NCBI GenBank assembly: GCA_947489195.1
Contig: CANLCT010000002.1
Coordinates: forward strand, 1 to 64,000
Reading direction: 5' to 3'
DNA length: 64,000 nt
From: an uncultured Aquimarina sp.
GTDB taxonomy: Bacteria > Bacteroidota > Bacteroidia > Flavobacteriales > Flavobacteriaceae
Below, piece by piece: positions 30,652-40,366 of the stretch. The notes beneath the pieces are model-generated. The model worked only from the letters and a program-made list of their open reading frames with translations, ran no database searches and was not told the DNA's origin. Position numbers and translations under genes: made by a program. Numbering within the stretch: position 1 is the first letter of the stretch; every line of letters begins with the position of its first letter.

Positions 30652-32163
30652 TTATTTTATAATCATTTTACCAAATACTTGACGAGTTTTACCAATAGCT
30701 TTGGTGTAAAATGTAGTATTACTAGCTTTTATTAATGTATTTGGACAAAAATTGACACTGCTTTTTTTACCTCCTACCTCATCGTCAAAAATAGGAGTGC
30801 TCACTTGATTTCCTTGGTCATCAATTATAGTATGGTTCAACGTATATTCTCCGTGATCCATTGTGATAAGTTTATCCGATAGCTCCGTCATATTAATGGA
30901 AGAAAACAAGTGTAGTTTTCCATCGATTAGCGTAGGACAAAAAGAGCCAATTTGTTGCTCCCTATTTTTAAATCGTTGACTATATTCAAAATAAGACTCG
31001 TAAAGGAGTTCGCCTGTTACATTGAATTTAACTACTATGGCTGGGCCATTAAAATATTCGTAATCATATTCAAAAGATTTACCGGGTATTGCCGTGGCAT
31101 CTTCTTTATACCGATCTCCAATAAGGTAAATATCGTTTTGGTCTACAATAACATTTTTAAGCGTTAAATTGGTAAACCCCTTTCCTAAAAACTTTTTTGA
31201 TACCTCTTTGGTCCAAGCATGTTTTATGAGTGTTTTTTGAGTTGTAATATCGTATAAAAAGGCATACTTGCTTTTTCTATCGGTATTTGCAACAGCCCCT
31301 TTCCATAGGTCGGTGGCAAAACCTGACATCATAGGTCCTTTGGTGGTTTCTATAATTTTTGATGTAATTACAAAAAAATCATCTTTAGGCAATTCATTTG
31401 CTGTTACTTCTTGATTGGTTTGTAATGATACAATAACTGTTTTTGGAGTAGTTTTGTTTTTATCAACGGTTTTAACAAGCAAGCCTTTTTTATCATTGGT
31501 TAGGTATAAGACTTCGTCATATGCTTTTTTACTTTTGTAATTAAGAGTAACGTCTTTTTTTTCAAGCTCATTAAGGGTATTGGCATCAAATAAGTGAAAA
31601 GTAAGTTGCTCTTGGCCTTTTTTTATTTGTGGTAAATGGGCTACTACACCAATATTTTGATTGTCTTCGGAAACCGCAAACAGAAAATCTCCAGAGTTCG
31701 AAGTTTTTTCAATAGGAAAACTTACCAACGTTTTAGGTGCACTAATTTCAGATTGCCCAAAAGTATATACTTGTACAAATAGGGTGTTACTTTTTCCTTT
31801 TACGGGTAAATACGAAAAAATAAGGAGCTGATTGGCGGTGCTAAGGGTGTTTAAATAAATAGCCTCCTTAGCATCAAGTATTGGTAATGCTACTTTAGTA
31901 TCGGCAATAATTTTGCAAGTAGGATCAAAGGATTGTATGTAAATGTGGTTCCCAAAGGTTTTATTTGGAATAGGTTCCACACTATAAGTAACAAAACCTT
32001 GATCAGATGCTAAACCCAGTTTAGGGTTTAGCATTCCAATACTGGTAGTGTTGTAATATTGAGACCACTCAAAGCTTGGTTTTTCCTGTGCCGTACTAGT
32101 AAAAATAGCACTAAAAAGGAAGAATGCAAGGAGTTGGTAAATTTTTGTATGTTGTGTTTTCAT
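30652..32163 (-). CDS. Secreted protein, unknown function
   Basis: This 503-residue protein begins MKTQHTKIYQLLAFFLFSAIFTSTAQ, a classical signal peptide with cleavage after TAQ. The mature part is beta-rich with repeated strand-turn units (QVYTFGQSEISAP, HLFDANTLNELEKK), possibly a propeller. No catalytic motif is evident. The stop lies about 90 bases before the 1202-residue gene, whose own promoter may lie in that gap, and the preceding secreted-protein gene is 34 bases away. Confidence 0.75.
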   Translation of the reverse strand: MKTQHTKIYQLLAFFLFSAIFTSTAQEKPSFEWSQYYNTTSIGMLNPKLGLASDQGFVTYSVEPIPNKTFGNHIYIQSFDPTCKIIADTKVALPILDAKEAIYLNTLSTANQLLIFSYLPVKGKSNTLFVQVYTFGQSEISAPKTLVSFPIEKTSNSGDFLFAVSEDNQNIGVVAHLPQIKKGQEQLTFHLFDANTLNELEKKDVTLNYKSKKAYDEVLYLTNDKKGLLVKTVDKNKTTPKTVIVSLQTNQEVTANELPKDDFFVITSKIIETTKGPMMSGFATDLWKGAVANTDRKSKYAFLYDITTQKTLIKHAWTKEVSKKFLGKGFTNLTLKNVIVDQNDIYLIGDRYKEDATAIPGKSFEYDYEYFNGPAIVVKFNVTGELLYESYFEYSQRFKNREQQIGSFCPTLIDGKLHLFSSINMTELSDKLITMDHGEYTLNHTIIDDQGNQVSTPIFDDEVGGKKSSVNFCPNTLIKASNTTFYTKAIGKTRQVFGKMIIK

Positions 32164-32197
32164 TAATTTAAAATTCGTTATCTAGGCAATTAATTCA

Positions 32198-32848
32198 CTA
32201 GTTGAAATTAGCATTGTATTCATCAACAATTTTTAAAATACTGAGCATGCCATATCCTTTTTCTTTATTTTTAATTTTTGTAGCTAGTTCAGGATAATCT
32301 TTCATGTAATTACTAACCACTTTTTTAAAGCCTAAGATCATTTTTGGTGATGCAAATTTTAAGACCTCACCAGTTTCTTTAATGGCAATGATTTCGGTTT
32401 GTAATCGTTTTCCATCAATATCTATAGCCACTTCGGTATTCCCTTTTTTTGCTACAGTGGCTTGAGCTAAATCTTCGGTAACATATTGGAAATATTCAAA
32501 AAGGTTTATTTTCCCTTGGACAGATTGGTGTATAAAAACTTTTGTTTTTCCAGTTAGCCCTTCATAAGGAATAGATTCATAGTAATCGTTTAATATTTTA
32601 TAGGCATTTAGATCCTTAGGGCCATATTTTGTGGGTTTTTTATCTTCTTTTTTAGTATAAAATTTAACCGTTCTTTGGCTAGCTATTTTACCTTTTCGTT
32701 TGATAAAACCTTCTATTTTTTCACCTTTTTTTGTAATTACAAACCCCGGGAGTCTTTCCCCAATATCATTGGGAATATTGGCATCTTGCGCGATTACAGT
32801 AAAAAATGAAATAAGACAAAGCAATACCGATGTTATATAGTTTTTCAT
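32198..32848 (-). CDS. Secreted protein, unknown function
   Basis: The 216-residue product has a signal peptide ending VIAQ (about residue 21) and a mature part containing GFVITKKGEKIEGFIKRKGK and VKFYTKKED, a strand pattern common in flavobacterial periplasmic proteins of unknown role. It has no Cys after cleavage and no catalytic motif. It sits 14 bases after the 181-residue lipoprotein gene and 34 bases before the 503-residue gene, so the three likely form one transcript. Confidence 0.75.
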   Translation of the reverse strand: MKNYITSVLLCLISFFTVIAQDANIPNDIGERLPGFVITKKGEKIEGFIKRKGKIASQRTVKFYTKKEDKKPTKYGPKDLNAYKILNDYYESIPYEGLTGKTKVFIHQSVQGKINLFEYFQYVTEDLAQATVAKKGNTEVAIDIDGKRLQTEIIAIKETGEVLKFASPKMILGFKKVVSNYMKDYPELATKIKNKEKGYGMLSILKIVDEYNANFN

Positions 32849-32862
32849 GATTGTCTTTTTAT

Positions 32863-33408
32863 TTAATTACACAACTCCAATACAAAGTTCCCGTTAATGA
32901 TACTTCCTTCAGCCCCATCTGCGGTAACATTTCCTGATAATTGATTTGTAAGTGCATCAAGTGCTGTAATGGTTAATGTGCCACAAGCAAGTTCTACTTC
33001 GGTACCATTAGCGCTTATTCTATTAAAATTTAAGGCTTGTCCAACTCCATTAAATTCATCAGTAAAAGTGATTGTTTGAGGAACATCTAACGTTGATAAT
33101 TGAAATATTACAGTATCGTCTGTTCCTTCAAAATCAGGAAAAGCACAGCTGCCTCCAATTACTTCTTTTACATGAATACTACAAAAAAATTGTTCTACAT
33201 TAGCAATAGTTTGAGCTCTGTAGCTCCCTCCTTGCACCGTAAAATCAGCACCTCTAAAGCTTCCTTGAGCTACTTGGTCAATAAGTGCTGGTGCGTTACA
33301 ATTGGCATTGCTGCTTCCATTGCCGGAATCGTCGTCGGAACTACATGCAAATAAGGTTAAACTTGAGGCAATGGCGAGTAATTTAGTTTTGGTAAGTGAA
33401 ATAGTCAT
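32863..33408 (-). CDS. Putative lipoprotein
   Basis: The 181-residue protein begins MTISLTKTKLLAIASSLTLFACSSDDDSG, with lipobox LFAC and the Ser/Asp-rich segment after Cys that is typical of Bacteroidetes surface lipoproteins (lipoprotein export signal). The mature domain is small and beta-rich with four further Cys that may pair. It is the first gene of the long minus-strand array, next to a 680-base divergent intergenic region. Confidence 0.75.
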   Translation of the reverse strand: MTISLTKTKLLAIASSLTLFACSSDDDSGNGSSNANCNAPALIDQVAQGSFRGADFTVQGGSYRAQTIANVEQFFCSIHVKEVIGGSCAFPDFEGTDDTVIFQLSTLDVPQTITFTDEFNGVGQALNFNRISANGTEVELACGTLTITALDALTNQLSGNVTADGAEGSIINGNFVLELCN

Positions 33409-34090
33409 TGGTTAAATTTTTATCAATTTTGGTTTATATTCATTTTAAAAATGGACATACATTTCCTACTTCGAAAAAGTATTTTTTTCGAAAAATTGTT
33501 GCTAATTCCTCTAACTGGATTTAATATTTAGAGGCATTAGTCGCATTAAGACTATTTTAAAAAAAGGGGGGGTAAAAATAGCTGTGTTTGTCTATTTTTA
33601 AAATTACTAATTTTTTAAACGGTTGCTTAATTTTTTTTAGTTGAGAGGGAATTATAATTTTTTTTAGGCTACTTACCAAAAGGTTGGTTTTGTATGAATA
33701 AAGGGATAAGCAATGTATTGTGATTTTTTTAGTAAGAATAAACGTTCATAATTACATTAAATAGCTTAAATAGAGTTTATTTATTTTTGTTATACTTAAG
33801 TGTCTTTATATCAGATGTTTGAAATGTATTTTTTGATTTTTGTATAAAAAAATGTTAATGCTTATTTATTTCTGAAATAGTAAGTTGATAAAAAATTATT
33901 AAATAATAATTGCATTTTTATATGATAATCTAGCTTCTTTTTTGAAACAAACAAGGGTGTTTTATAATACAAATTTAATAGAAACTTAGGCGGTTATTAG
34001 CAGACACCCGATTTAATATAAAACTGAGGAGAAAGAGCATCTTATTTTTTAGAAATGATATAAGTATTATTAAAAACAGCACAACTAAAT
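33409..34090. other. Divergent intergenic region between the array and the CHAT-TIR operon
   Basis: About 680 bases of very AT-rich DNA without a gene separate two divergent transcripts, so it must hold promoters for both. It contains a TAnnTTTG-type match on the plus strand (tattttg-like, 33782-33789) without a convincing -33 box, an A7G7 tract (33559-33572) and, close to the CHAT start, complementary arms gggtgt and acaccc (about 33954 and 34005) that could structure a leader. Confidence 0.4.
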
Positions 34091-37000
34091 ATGTCGACAT
34101 TAAAAAAAATAGCATTTCATGGGATTGAACAATCGGATTTTTCTAATGAAACTGCATCGAATTATTTTATAGCAACTACTACAAAAGGGAGCTATGACAT
34201 TGCGTTGAACCGAAGTAAATCATTAGAAAAAATTATTGAAATAGCCTCTGATGATTTAATTGAAATGGAATTTGAAAATGGGTTTATTCGGGTAATGACT
34301 GCCGATCAAATTGCTAAAGAATTCCCGGGCAGAAAAACTAGAAGTTTACAAGACGGAGTGACCACCGATGTAATTAATCTGCCTAATTATATTGACGAAG
34401 AAATACAGTCGAGAGGGGTATTAAAAAATATTTTAAAGCGGTTAAAAATTATTACGATTGATGAGCAATTATCAAGCCTGTCGGCTAGGGTATTAACTCA
34501 AAAAATAGAATCCAAATTAATTGTTAGCGAAGGCTTATTTTATTGTTTTAATGATCCTAATTTAATCGAAGGTCCTGTTGTAAATTTAGAAATAAACAAG
34601 CCAATATTACTTTTTTTACACGGTACGGCTTCCAATACTTTTGGAAGTTTTGGTGGTTTTGTTAGCCAAGGAGTAGCTTCTCAGGCATGGACAAAATTAA
34701 AGGAAAAATATGAAGACCAGATTATTACTTATGAGCATAAAACCTTATCCAAAAGTCCACTTGAAAATGTAGTTAATTTATTAGAAAATTTACCTAATAA
34801 TACTAGTTTGGATATAGTTTCGCACTCAAGAGGTGGTTTGGTTGGTGAAATTTTGGCACGCTATAATTCATTAACCAATGAGGCTTTTTCAAGTATCGAA
34901 TTAAGTTTTTTTGAAACATTAGATAGAACAGACGATTTAAAAAATGCACAACAAATTAATGCATTACTGAAAAGTAAAAATATTAATGTAAATAAATTTG
35001 TAAGAGTGGCTTGTCCAGCCTCGGGAACCACATTGGCATCCAAACGATTGGATCATTATTTCACAGTGCTGTTAAATTTAATTGGACTAATTCCTGGCTT
35101 GCAAACAAGTAATTTATATGCCTATGTAAAATCATTTTTATTAGCTTTTGTTCAGAAAAAAGAAGACATTAAAATTTTACCAGGCTTAGAATCCATGATG
35201 CCTAGTTCGCCATTGATTCGAGTGCTTAATAATGCTTCATTAACTGTAAAGTCGGAATTATATGTAATTTCGGGCGATGTTAAATATCACGGAATTTTGC
35301 ACTCACTATCCGTTATGTTAACAGATGTATTTTTTAGAACACAACATGATTTTGTAGTAAACACCGCTTCGATGTTTGGAGGTGCGCCACGATCAAAAAT
35401 GTACTATACCTTTAATAGTAATAAAGATATTAGTCATTTTAATTATTTTTTCAATAAATCATCTCAAGGTTATATAGCATCGGCATTATTAGGAAATCCC
35501 ACGGCGTTTAAAAAACTAACTCAAGAAAATATAAATTCCTTTAAAAGTGATGGCGTGCGTGGTATATTGGACGCCGTTTCAAATGAGGTCAGCTTTACAA
35601 ATAATAAACCCATAGTGTATGTAGTACCGGGTATTATGGGAAGTAAACTTAAAGCGGACGGAGACCAAATTTGGGTAAACCCTTTTCGCCTAGTTGTGGG
35701 CGGCTTATCGCGAATAAAAAATAATGCTACTGATGTAGAAGCTTATGGCTTAATGGGATCTGCTTATAAAAGTTTATTAAAAGAACTACATGAAAAAAAC
35801 AATGTAGTTCCTTTTCCTTTTGATTGGCGAAAATCAATTATTGAAGCGGCACATAAATTAGCTGCCGATTTACAAATTCGTTTACAACAAACAACGCAAC
35901 CTATTCGAATTATTGCACATTCTATGGGGGGCTTAGTGGTACATGCATTGTATAGTTTGCCCGAATATCATGGGTTATGGGAGCAATTGGTATCGCGTAA
36001 TGGAGCGCGCGTATTATTTTTAGGTTCGCCATTAAAGGGATCTCACATGATTCCTTCATTATTTATGAAGAAGAATAAACCATTTAAAATTCTTCATTAT
36101 ATGGATTTAAAAAATTCAGCCAAGGAGGTACTTCATATTATAAAAGAATTCCAAGGTTTGTTAGAATTGTTACCAACAGATGCTGAACATGCTTATTTTG
36201 AAGCTGGAATATGGGATAAATTAATGAAAAGTGAAAAAAACTTTGTAAAACCACCCGAAGCATTATTATCAAAGGCAAGTAAACTTTATGAGTTATTTAA
36301 ACAAAAACCAATAGCTGGCGAAGCTTTAGTTTATGTGGCAGGTAAAGAACGCCTAACACCAAGTAAGTTAAATTTTGAAAGCGGAAAGGCGCAACTTATT
36401 GGAACAACTCGTGGCGATGGGAGTGTTACCTGGAATTCGGGTATACCCGATGCCTTGCACGATAGTACATGGTATATGAATACTACACATGGAAAACTAT
36501 GTGATGATGAAAAACATTTTCCGGCATTGATGGAATTGTTAGAAAAAGGAAACACAAATTTACTTTCTAAAAGTCCGATTCTTGTACGTGGCGAGGTGGA
36601 TGAAATACCAATGCCAGAAGAAGAGCCTTTGTTAATGGTTACACATCAGGATACCTTAGAAAAGGCAATAATGGGCATAGACCATTTTCCAGATGTTGAA
36701 GAACCTAATACAATGATAAATGTTGAAATATGTCATGGCGATTTAGGGAATGCGAAGCACCCAGTTGCCGTGGGGCACCATATAAATGATCCAATTGTGA
36801 GTGCCGAAAGTGTGGTGGACTATTATATGAATTACCGCCTATCTAAAAATAAAGCAGTAAATGTATACCCAGGACCATTAGAAACATCATTAGTAATGTT
36901 CAATGATTCGCCAACCTTATTTCAAGGTGCCATCATTATTGGTTTAGGAGAGTATGGAGTGTTAAATGAAGGAAATTTAACAAAAAGTGTTACCAATGCC

Positions 37001-39478
37001 ATGTTGGATTATGCCGTAACACATGCAAATAGAAATTGTGAAAACCCCAATGAAATTTTTGGTATTGGAGTAAGTATGCTACTTATAGGAAGTGATTATA
37101 GTGGATTGCCAGTAAAAAATTCAATGCGCGCCATACTCCGAGGAATTGCTTTTGCAAATAAAAAATTGGTTGCAATGAATGATGCAGATATTCATATTAT
37201 TAATAGCATTGAGTTTATGGAGATTTATGAAGATCGTGCTATTCATGCGATGCATGAGTTACATAAAATTAAAAAAGAACCTTCTTTTGATGAGATAATT
37301 CATATTAGTGATCCGTATATTAAAAAAGTATCGGGAAGAAGAAAACGTATACCCGGAGATCAGTCTTCGGTGTGGTGGCATCGTATAAAAGTTGAAGGAG
37401 CTAAACGAGGCGGAGTTGATAAAGAAACAGGGTGTACCAATGCTCCTTTAAAATTTGTTTCGTTAACGGATAAGGCTAGAGCCGAAGAAGAAATTAAACC
37501 TACACAGCGTATCTTAATTGATAAATTAATTTCGGCATCGGTGCAAAATAACGAATGGAATGAAGAAAAAGCACGAACCTTATTTAATTTGTTGATCCCT
37601 AATAATTTTAGAGATTATACGACCGATAATAAAAATATCTTGTTCATTTTGGATGAGAATTCGGCACAATACCCGTGGGAGATTTTACATTTACCCAACT
37701 CTAAAAGCAATAAACCTTTGGTAACCCAAATTGGATTTATAAGGCAATTGGTCACTAAAAATTATTCCTCCATAAATGCGGTTGTAGAAAACTCTATTTT
37801 GGTGGTAGGAAATCCAAAAAATCCAATCTCATTTTTACCTGGAGCCGAGGATGAGGCGCACAGCGTTTCTGAAATTTTTCAAAACCATTCCTTTGAGGTA
37901 AATAAATCAATAAATGAAGATGGGGTGGCTATTATTAATAAACTTTTAGGAGGGAATAATTATAAGATTATTCATTTTGCAGGTCATGGTATTATTGGTA
38001 AAGTGCCTGCCGAAACAGGCGTGGTATTAGATAATGGGATTTTAATTACTGCAGTAGAAATTGATGCCTTACCCAAAACGCCTGAATTTGCATTTATCAA
38101 TTGTTGTTATTTAGGAAAAACAGAGGTAATAACGCAGGAGTTTAATAAGTTAGCGGCAAATGTAGGCACACAGTTTATTCAAAAAGGAGTAAAGGCTGTT
38201 GTGGCTGCAGGTTGGGCAGTTGATGATGGGGCTGCTAAACATTTTGCAGAGGTATTGTACCATTCGCTTTTGTCGGGAGAAACCTTTGGAGAATCTGTTC
38301 AAAATGCACGTTTATCAACGTATGATACCTACCCATCAAGTAATACCTGGGCAGCGTATCAATGTTATGGCGATCCGTTTTACAGGCTTACCGATGAGCA
38401 ACGAGTGAATAAGAAAGCAAAAATAACATTTGTTGATCCGGTCGAAGTAATTGTCGAAATTAATAATTTAACCAGTCAGGCAGAACCAGCTTCTAGCCGA
38501 GATCGAAAAAATTTAAGCGAACAACTAGGTGCTATTATTACTCAAATTCCTCAAAAATGGTTGGGTAAATCAAAAATAGTAGAAGCCATTGCCAATTGTT
38601 ATTACGAGTTAAATCTGTACGAAAATGCCATGGAATACTTTGGTAAACTTGGAGATCTTATTGATGGAAATACAAGTTTGGAAAGTATGTTACGAATGGC
38701 GAATATTCAAACAAAAATTTCGGTAAAACAATTAAAAAATCCTGAGTTGTTAACCCAAACACAAAAAAAACATGCCAGTATTACTATTCTGAATTCTGAA
38801 AAAATTATTGAAAACCTAATTAATTTAGGTGAAAATAGTAGACGTTATGGTGTGTTAGGAGGGCATTTTAAGCGAAAATGTATGGTTGGCATTCATGTCG
38901 ATGAATTGTTAAAAAGTGGAAAAGGGGATTTTGTAGGGAATACCGAGTTTGATTTTATAAAAGGATGTTTATTAAAATCAATAGCATCTTACCATAAAGC
39001 AAGTCTTTTTATTATAGCACAACAGCAAGATTATTACGCGGTTTTAAATTGGGCAACTTTAGAAGTAATGTATAAATTGTATGATGGAAATAGAAAAAAC
39101 GAATTAGCTAAAGCAGAAGAAAGAATACATCAATTAGAAATGGAATTTGAAAATGGTCCACGAATTTCTCGTTCTTTTTGGTATCAAATATTTCCGGCAG
39201 CAATTGAAATTTATAAGCTATTAACAATAAATAATGACGAAAAACGCGAAGCTTGTTTAAATAAATTGATTGCAATTTATAATATGAATTGGGCCAAAGG
39301 TGGATCTGTTCGAAAGGCCGAAAACACCATTGGACATCTCGATTTTTTAATCATAATGCTACAACGTAGATTAAAATTTAAACTATCGGCGACAAAAAAG
39401 AAAAATATAGAAGCAACTATTGATTCGTATACGTTTTTAAAGAAAAAATTAACACAGGTTTTAATTAGTAAAGTTTAA
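34091..39478 (+). CDS. Multidomain lipase-like / CHAT-protease protein
   Basis: The 1795-residue protein carries several modules. An alpha/beta-hydrolase lies at about 170-430 (FLHGTASNTFGSFGGF oxyanion region, nucleophile elbow SHSRGG near 244). A second, LCAT/lipase-like hydrolase lies at about 508-800 (VVPGIMGSKL, AHSMGG near 610). Residues about 877-1030 include GAIIIGLGEYGVL, reminiscent of the M17 aminopeptidase N-domain. A CHAT caspase-like protease at about 1190-1435 has its catalytic His in HFAGHG (near 1295) and Cys in FINCCYLG (near 1335). The last 300 residues look helical and TPR-like. No signal peptide is present, so it is probably cytosolic. A TIR gene follows 3 bases later. 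CHAT plus TIR suggests an abortive-infection or cell-death role; the trigger and substrates are unknown. Confidence 0.85.
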   Translation: MSTLKKIAFHGIEQSDFSNETASNYFIATTTKGSYDIALNRSKSLEKIIEIASDDLIEMEFENGFIRVMTADQIAKEFPGRKTRSLQDGVTTDVINLPNYIDEEIQSRGVLKNILKRLKIITIDEQLSSLSARVLTQKIESKLIVSEGLFYCFNDPNLIEGPVVNLEINKPILLFLHGTASNTFGSFGGFVSQGVASQAWTKLKEKYEDQIITYEHKTLSKSPLENVVNLLENLPNNTSLDIVSHSRGGLVGEILARYNSLTNEAFSSIELSFFETLDRTDDLKNAQQINALLKSKNINVNKFVRVACPASGTTLASKRLDHYFTVLLNLIGLIPGLQTSNLYAYVKSFLLAFVQKKEDIKILPGLESMMPSSPLIRVLNNASLTVKSELYVISGDVKYHGILHSLSVMLTDVFFRTQHDFVVNTASMFGGAPRSKMYYTFNSNKDISHFNYFFNKSSQGYIASALLGNPTAFKKLTQENINSFKSDGVRGILDAVSNEVSFTNNKPIVYVVPGIMGSKLKADGDQIWVNPFRLVVGGLSRIKNNATDVEAYGLMGSAYKSLLKELHEKNNVVPFPFDWRKSIIEAAHKLAADLQIRLQQTTQPIRIIAHSMGGLVVHALYSLPEYHGLWEQLVSRNGARVLFLGSPLKGSHMIPSLFMKKNKPFKILHYMDLKNSAKEVLHIIKEFQGLLELLPTDAEHAYFEAGIWDKLMKSEKNFVKPPEALLSKASKLYELFKQKPIAGEALVYVAGKERLTPSKLNFESGKAQLIGTTRGDGSVTWNSGIPDALHDSTWYMNTTHGKLCDDEKHFPALMELLEKGNTNLLSKSPILVRGEVDEIPMPEEEPLLMVTHQDTLEKAIMGIDHFPDVEEPNTMINVEICHGDLGNAKHPVAVGHHINDPIVSAESVVDYYMNYRLSKNKAVNVYPGPLETSLVMFNDSPTLFQGAIIIGLGEYGVLNEGNLTKSVTNAMLDYAVTHANRNCENPNEIFGIGVSMLLIGSDYSGLPVKNSMRAILRGIAFANKKLVAMNDADIHIINSIEFMEIYEDRAIHAMHELHKIKKEPSFDEIIHISDPYIKKVSGRRKRIPGDQSSVWWHRIKVEGAKRGGVDKETGCTNAPLKFVSLTDKARAEEEIKPTQRILIDKLISASVQNNEWNEEKARTLFNLLIPNNFRDYTTDNKNILFILDENSAQYPWEILHLPNSKSNKPLVTQIGFIRQLVTKNYSSINAVVENSILVVGNPKNPISFLPGAEDEAHSVSEIFQNHSFEVNKSINEDGVAIINKLLGGNNYKIIHFAGHGIIGKVPAETGVVLDNGILITAVEIDALPKTPEFAFINCCYLGKTEVITQEFNKLAANVGTQFIQKGVKAVVAAGWAVDDGAAKHFAEVLYHSLLSGETFGESVQNARLSTYDTYPSSNTWAAYQCYGDPFYRLTDEQRVNKKAKITFVDPVEVIVEINNLTSQAEPASSRDRKNLSEQLGAIITQIPQKWLGKSKIVEAIANCYYELNLYENAMEYFGKLGDLIDGNTSLESMLRMANIQTKISVKQLKNPELLTQTQKKHASITILNSEKIIENLINLGENSRRYGVLGGHFKRKCMVGIHVDELLKSGKGDFVGNTEFDFIKGCLLKSIASYHKASLFIIAQQQDYYAVLNWATLEVMYKLYDGNRKNELAKAEERIHQLEMEFENGPRISRSFWYQIFPAAIEIYKLLTINNDEKREACLNKLIAIYNMNWAKGGSVRKAENTIGHLDFLIIMLQRRLKFKLSATKKKNIEATIDSYTFLKKKLTQVLISKV

Positions 39479-39481
39479 AAA

Positions 39482-40213
39482 ATGGGGAATCAAGTTTTTA
39501 TAAGCTACAGTAAAAAAGATAGCCATTTTTTAGATGAGTTACGAGTGCATTTAAGTTATTTGGAGCGAGAGTATAAATTTGAAATTTGGGAAGATTCTAA
39601 AATTCAAGCAGGCGATGATTGGCGAAAGGAAATCTATGATGCTATTGAAAAAACAAGTATCGCTATATTATTAGTAAGTGCAAATTTTATAGCTTCAGAT
39701 TTTATAAATAGTGAAGAACTGCCTGCGTTACTTGAAATAGCCGAAAATAAAGGCACTAAAATATTTTCTGTTATACTAAGTCATTGCATGTTTTCAGATA
39801 TTGATTCCATAGCTAGACTGCAAAGTTTAAATCCACCTAATCAGCCTGTAATTGAAATGAATACAGCGGAGCGAGATGCTTTTTATATGAAAGTAACCCA
39901 ACAGATTAAAAAAGTATTGGTCGCCCAGCGTAGTTTACCAAAAATTAAAAAAAAAACCGTAAAGGAATTATCTAATTTAGAGTTAGCATTTTTAAAAATT
40001 AATGTAGTTCATTTGCTTTACAAAGGTGCTAAGAGCATGACTATTTCTGATATCCAAAAAACATTGGAAATTGAAAAACGTAAAATTCTAGTGCAAATAA
40101 TTAAAGAATTAATTACTGAAGAAATACTGCTAAAAGAGAAAGATATTAGTGGAGTCTGTTATTTTTTAAGTGTAAAAGGAATAAAAGTATGCTCAAGCTA
40201 CATTAAAATGTAA
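39482..40213 (+). CDS. TIR-domain protein with C-terminal winged-helix-like domain
   Basis: The 243-residue protein opens with QVFISYSKKDSHFLDELRVHL, strand A of a bacterial TIR domain. The WEDSKIQAGDDWRKEI segment follows, and the SANFIASDFINSEELPAL helix carries the probable NADase glutamate (Glu78 or Glu79). Residues about 160-243 are helical and resemble a winged-helix (LTISDIQKTLE-like sequence, then a strand hairpin). An A10 tract joins the two parts. It is almost certainly co-transcribed with the CHAT gene. Known bacterial TIR effectors degrade NAD+ or make signalling nucleotides when activated; here the activation by CHAT cleavage is inference. Confidence 0.85.
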   Translation: MGNQVFISYSKKDSHFLDELRVHLSYLEREYKFEIWEDSKIQAGDDWRKEIYDAIEKTSIAILLVSANFIASDFINSEELPALLEIAENKGTKIFSVILSHCMFSDIDSIARLQSLNPPNQPVIEMNTAERDAFYMKVTQQIKKVLVAQRSLPKIKKKTVKELSNLELAFLKINVVHLLYKGAKSMTISDIQKTLEIEKRKILVQIIKELITEEILLKEKDISGVCYFLSVKGIKVCSSYIKM

Positions 40214-40366
40214 TGTACTTGTGTTGAGATTTACTTTGATCCTCCTGTTTTACGTCCTGAGCTAGACGGTACAAAGCAAACCTCATTTAAGTACACCATA
40301 CTTAATGAAAATTGTTTTCGAACACAGTCCGATCCAATATGGAAAATTAGCTCTAACATAAAATAA
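40214..40366 (+). pseudogene. Coding remnant directly after the TIR stop
   Basis: Continuing in the same frame after the TIR stop gives about 50 codons without a stop, with protein-like composition (FDPPVLRPELDGTKQTSF, then YTILNENCFRTQSDPIWKI), ending at TAA 40364-40366. There is no ATG start at its head. It may be the 3' end of a decayed gene, a gene whose start was lost, or chance. The protein family was not recognised. Confidence 0.35.
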
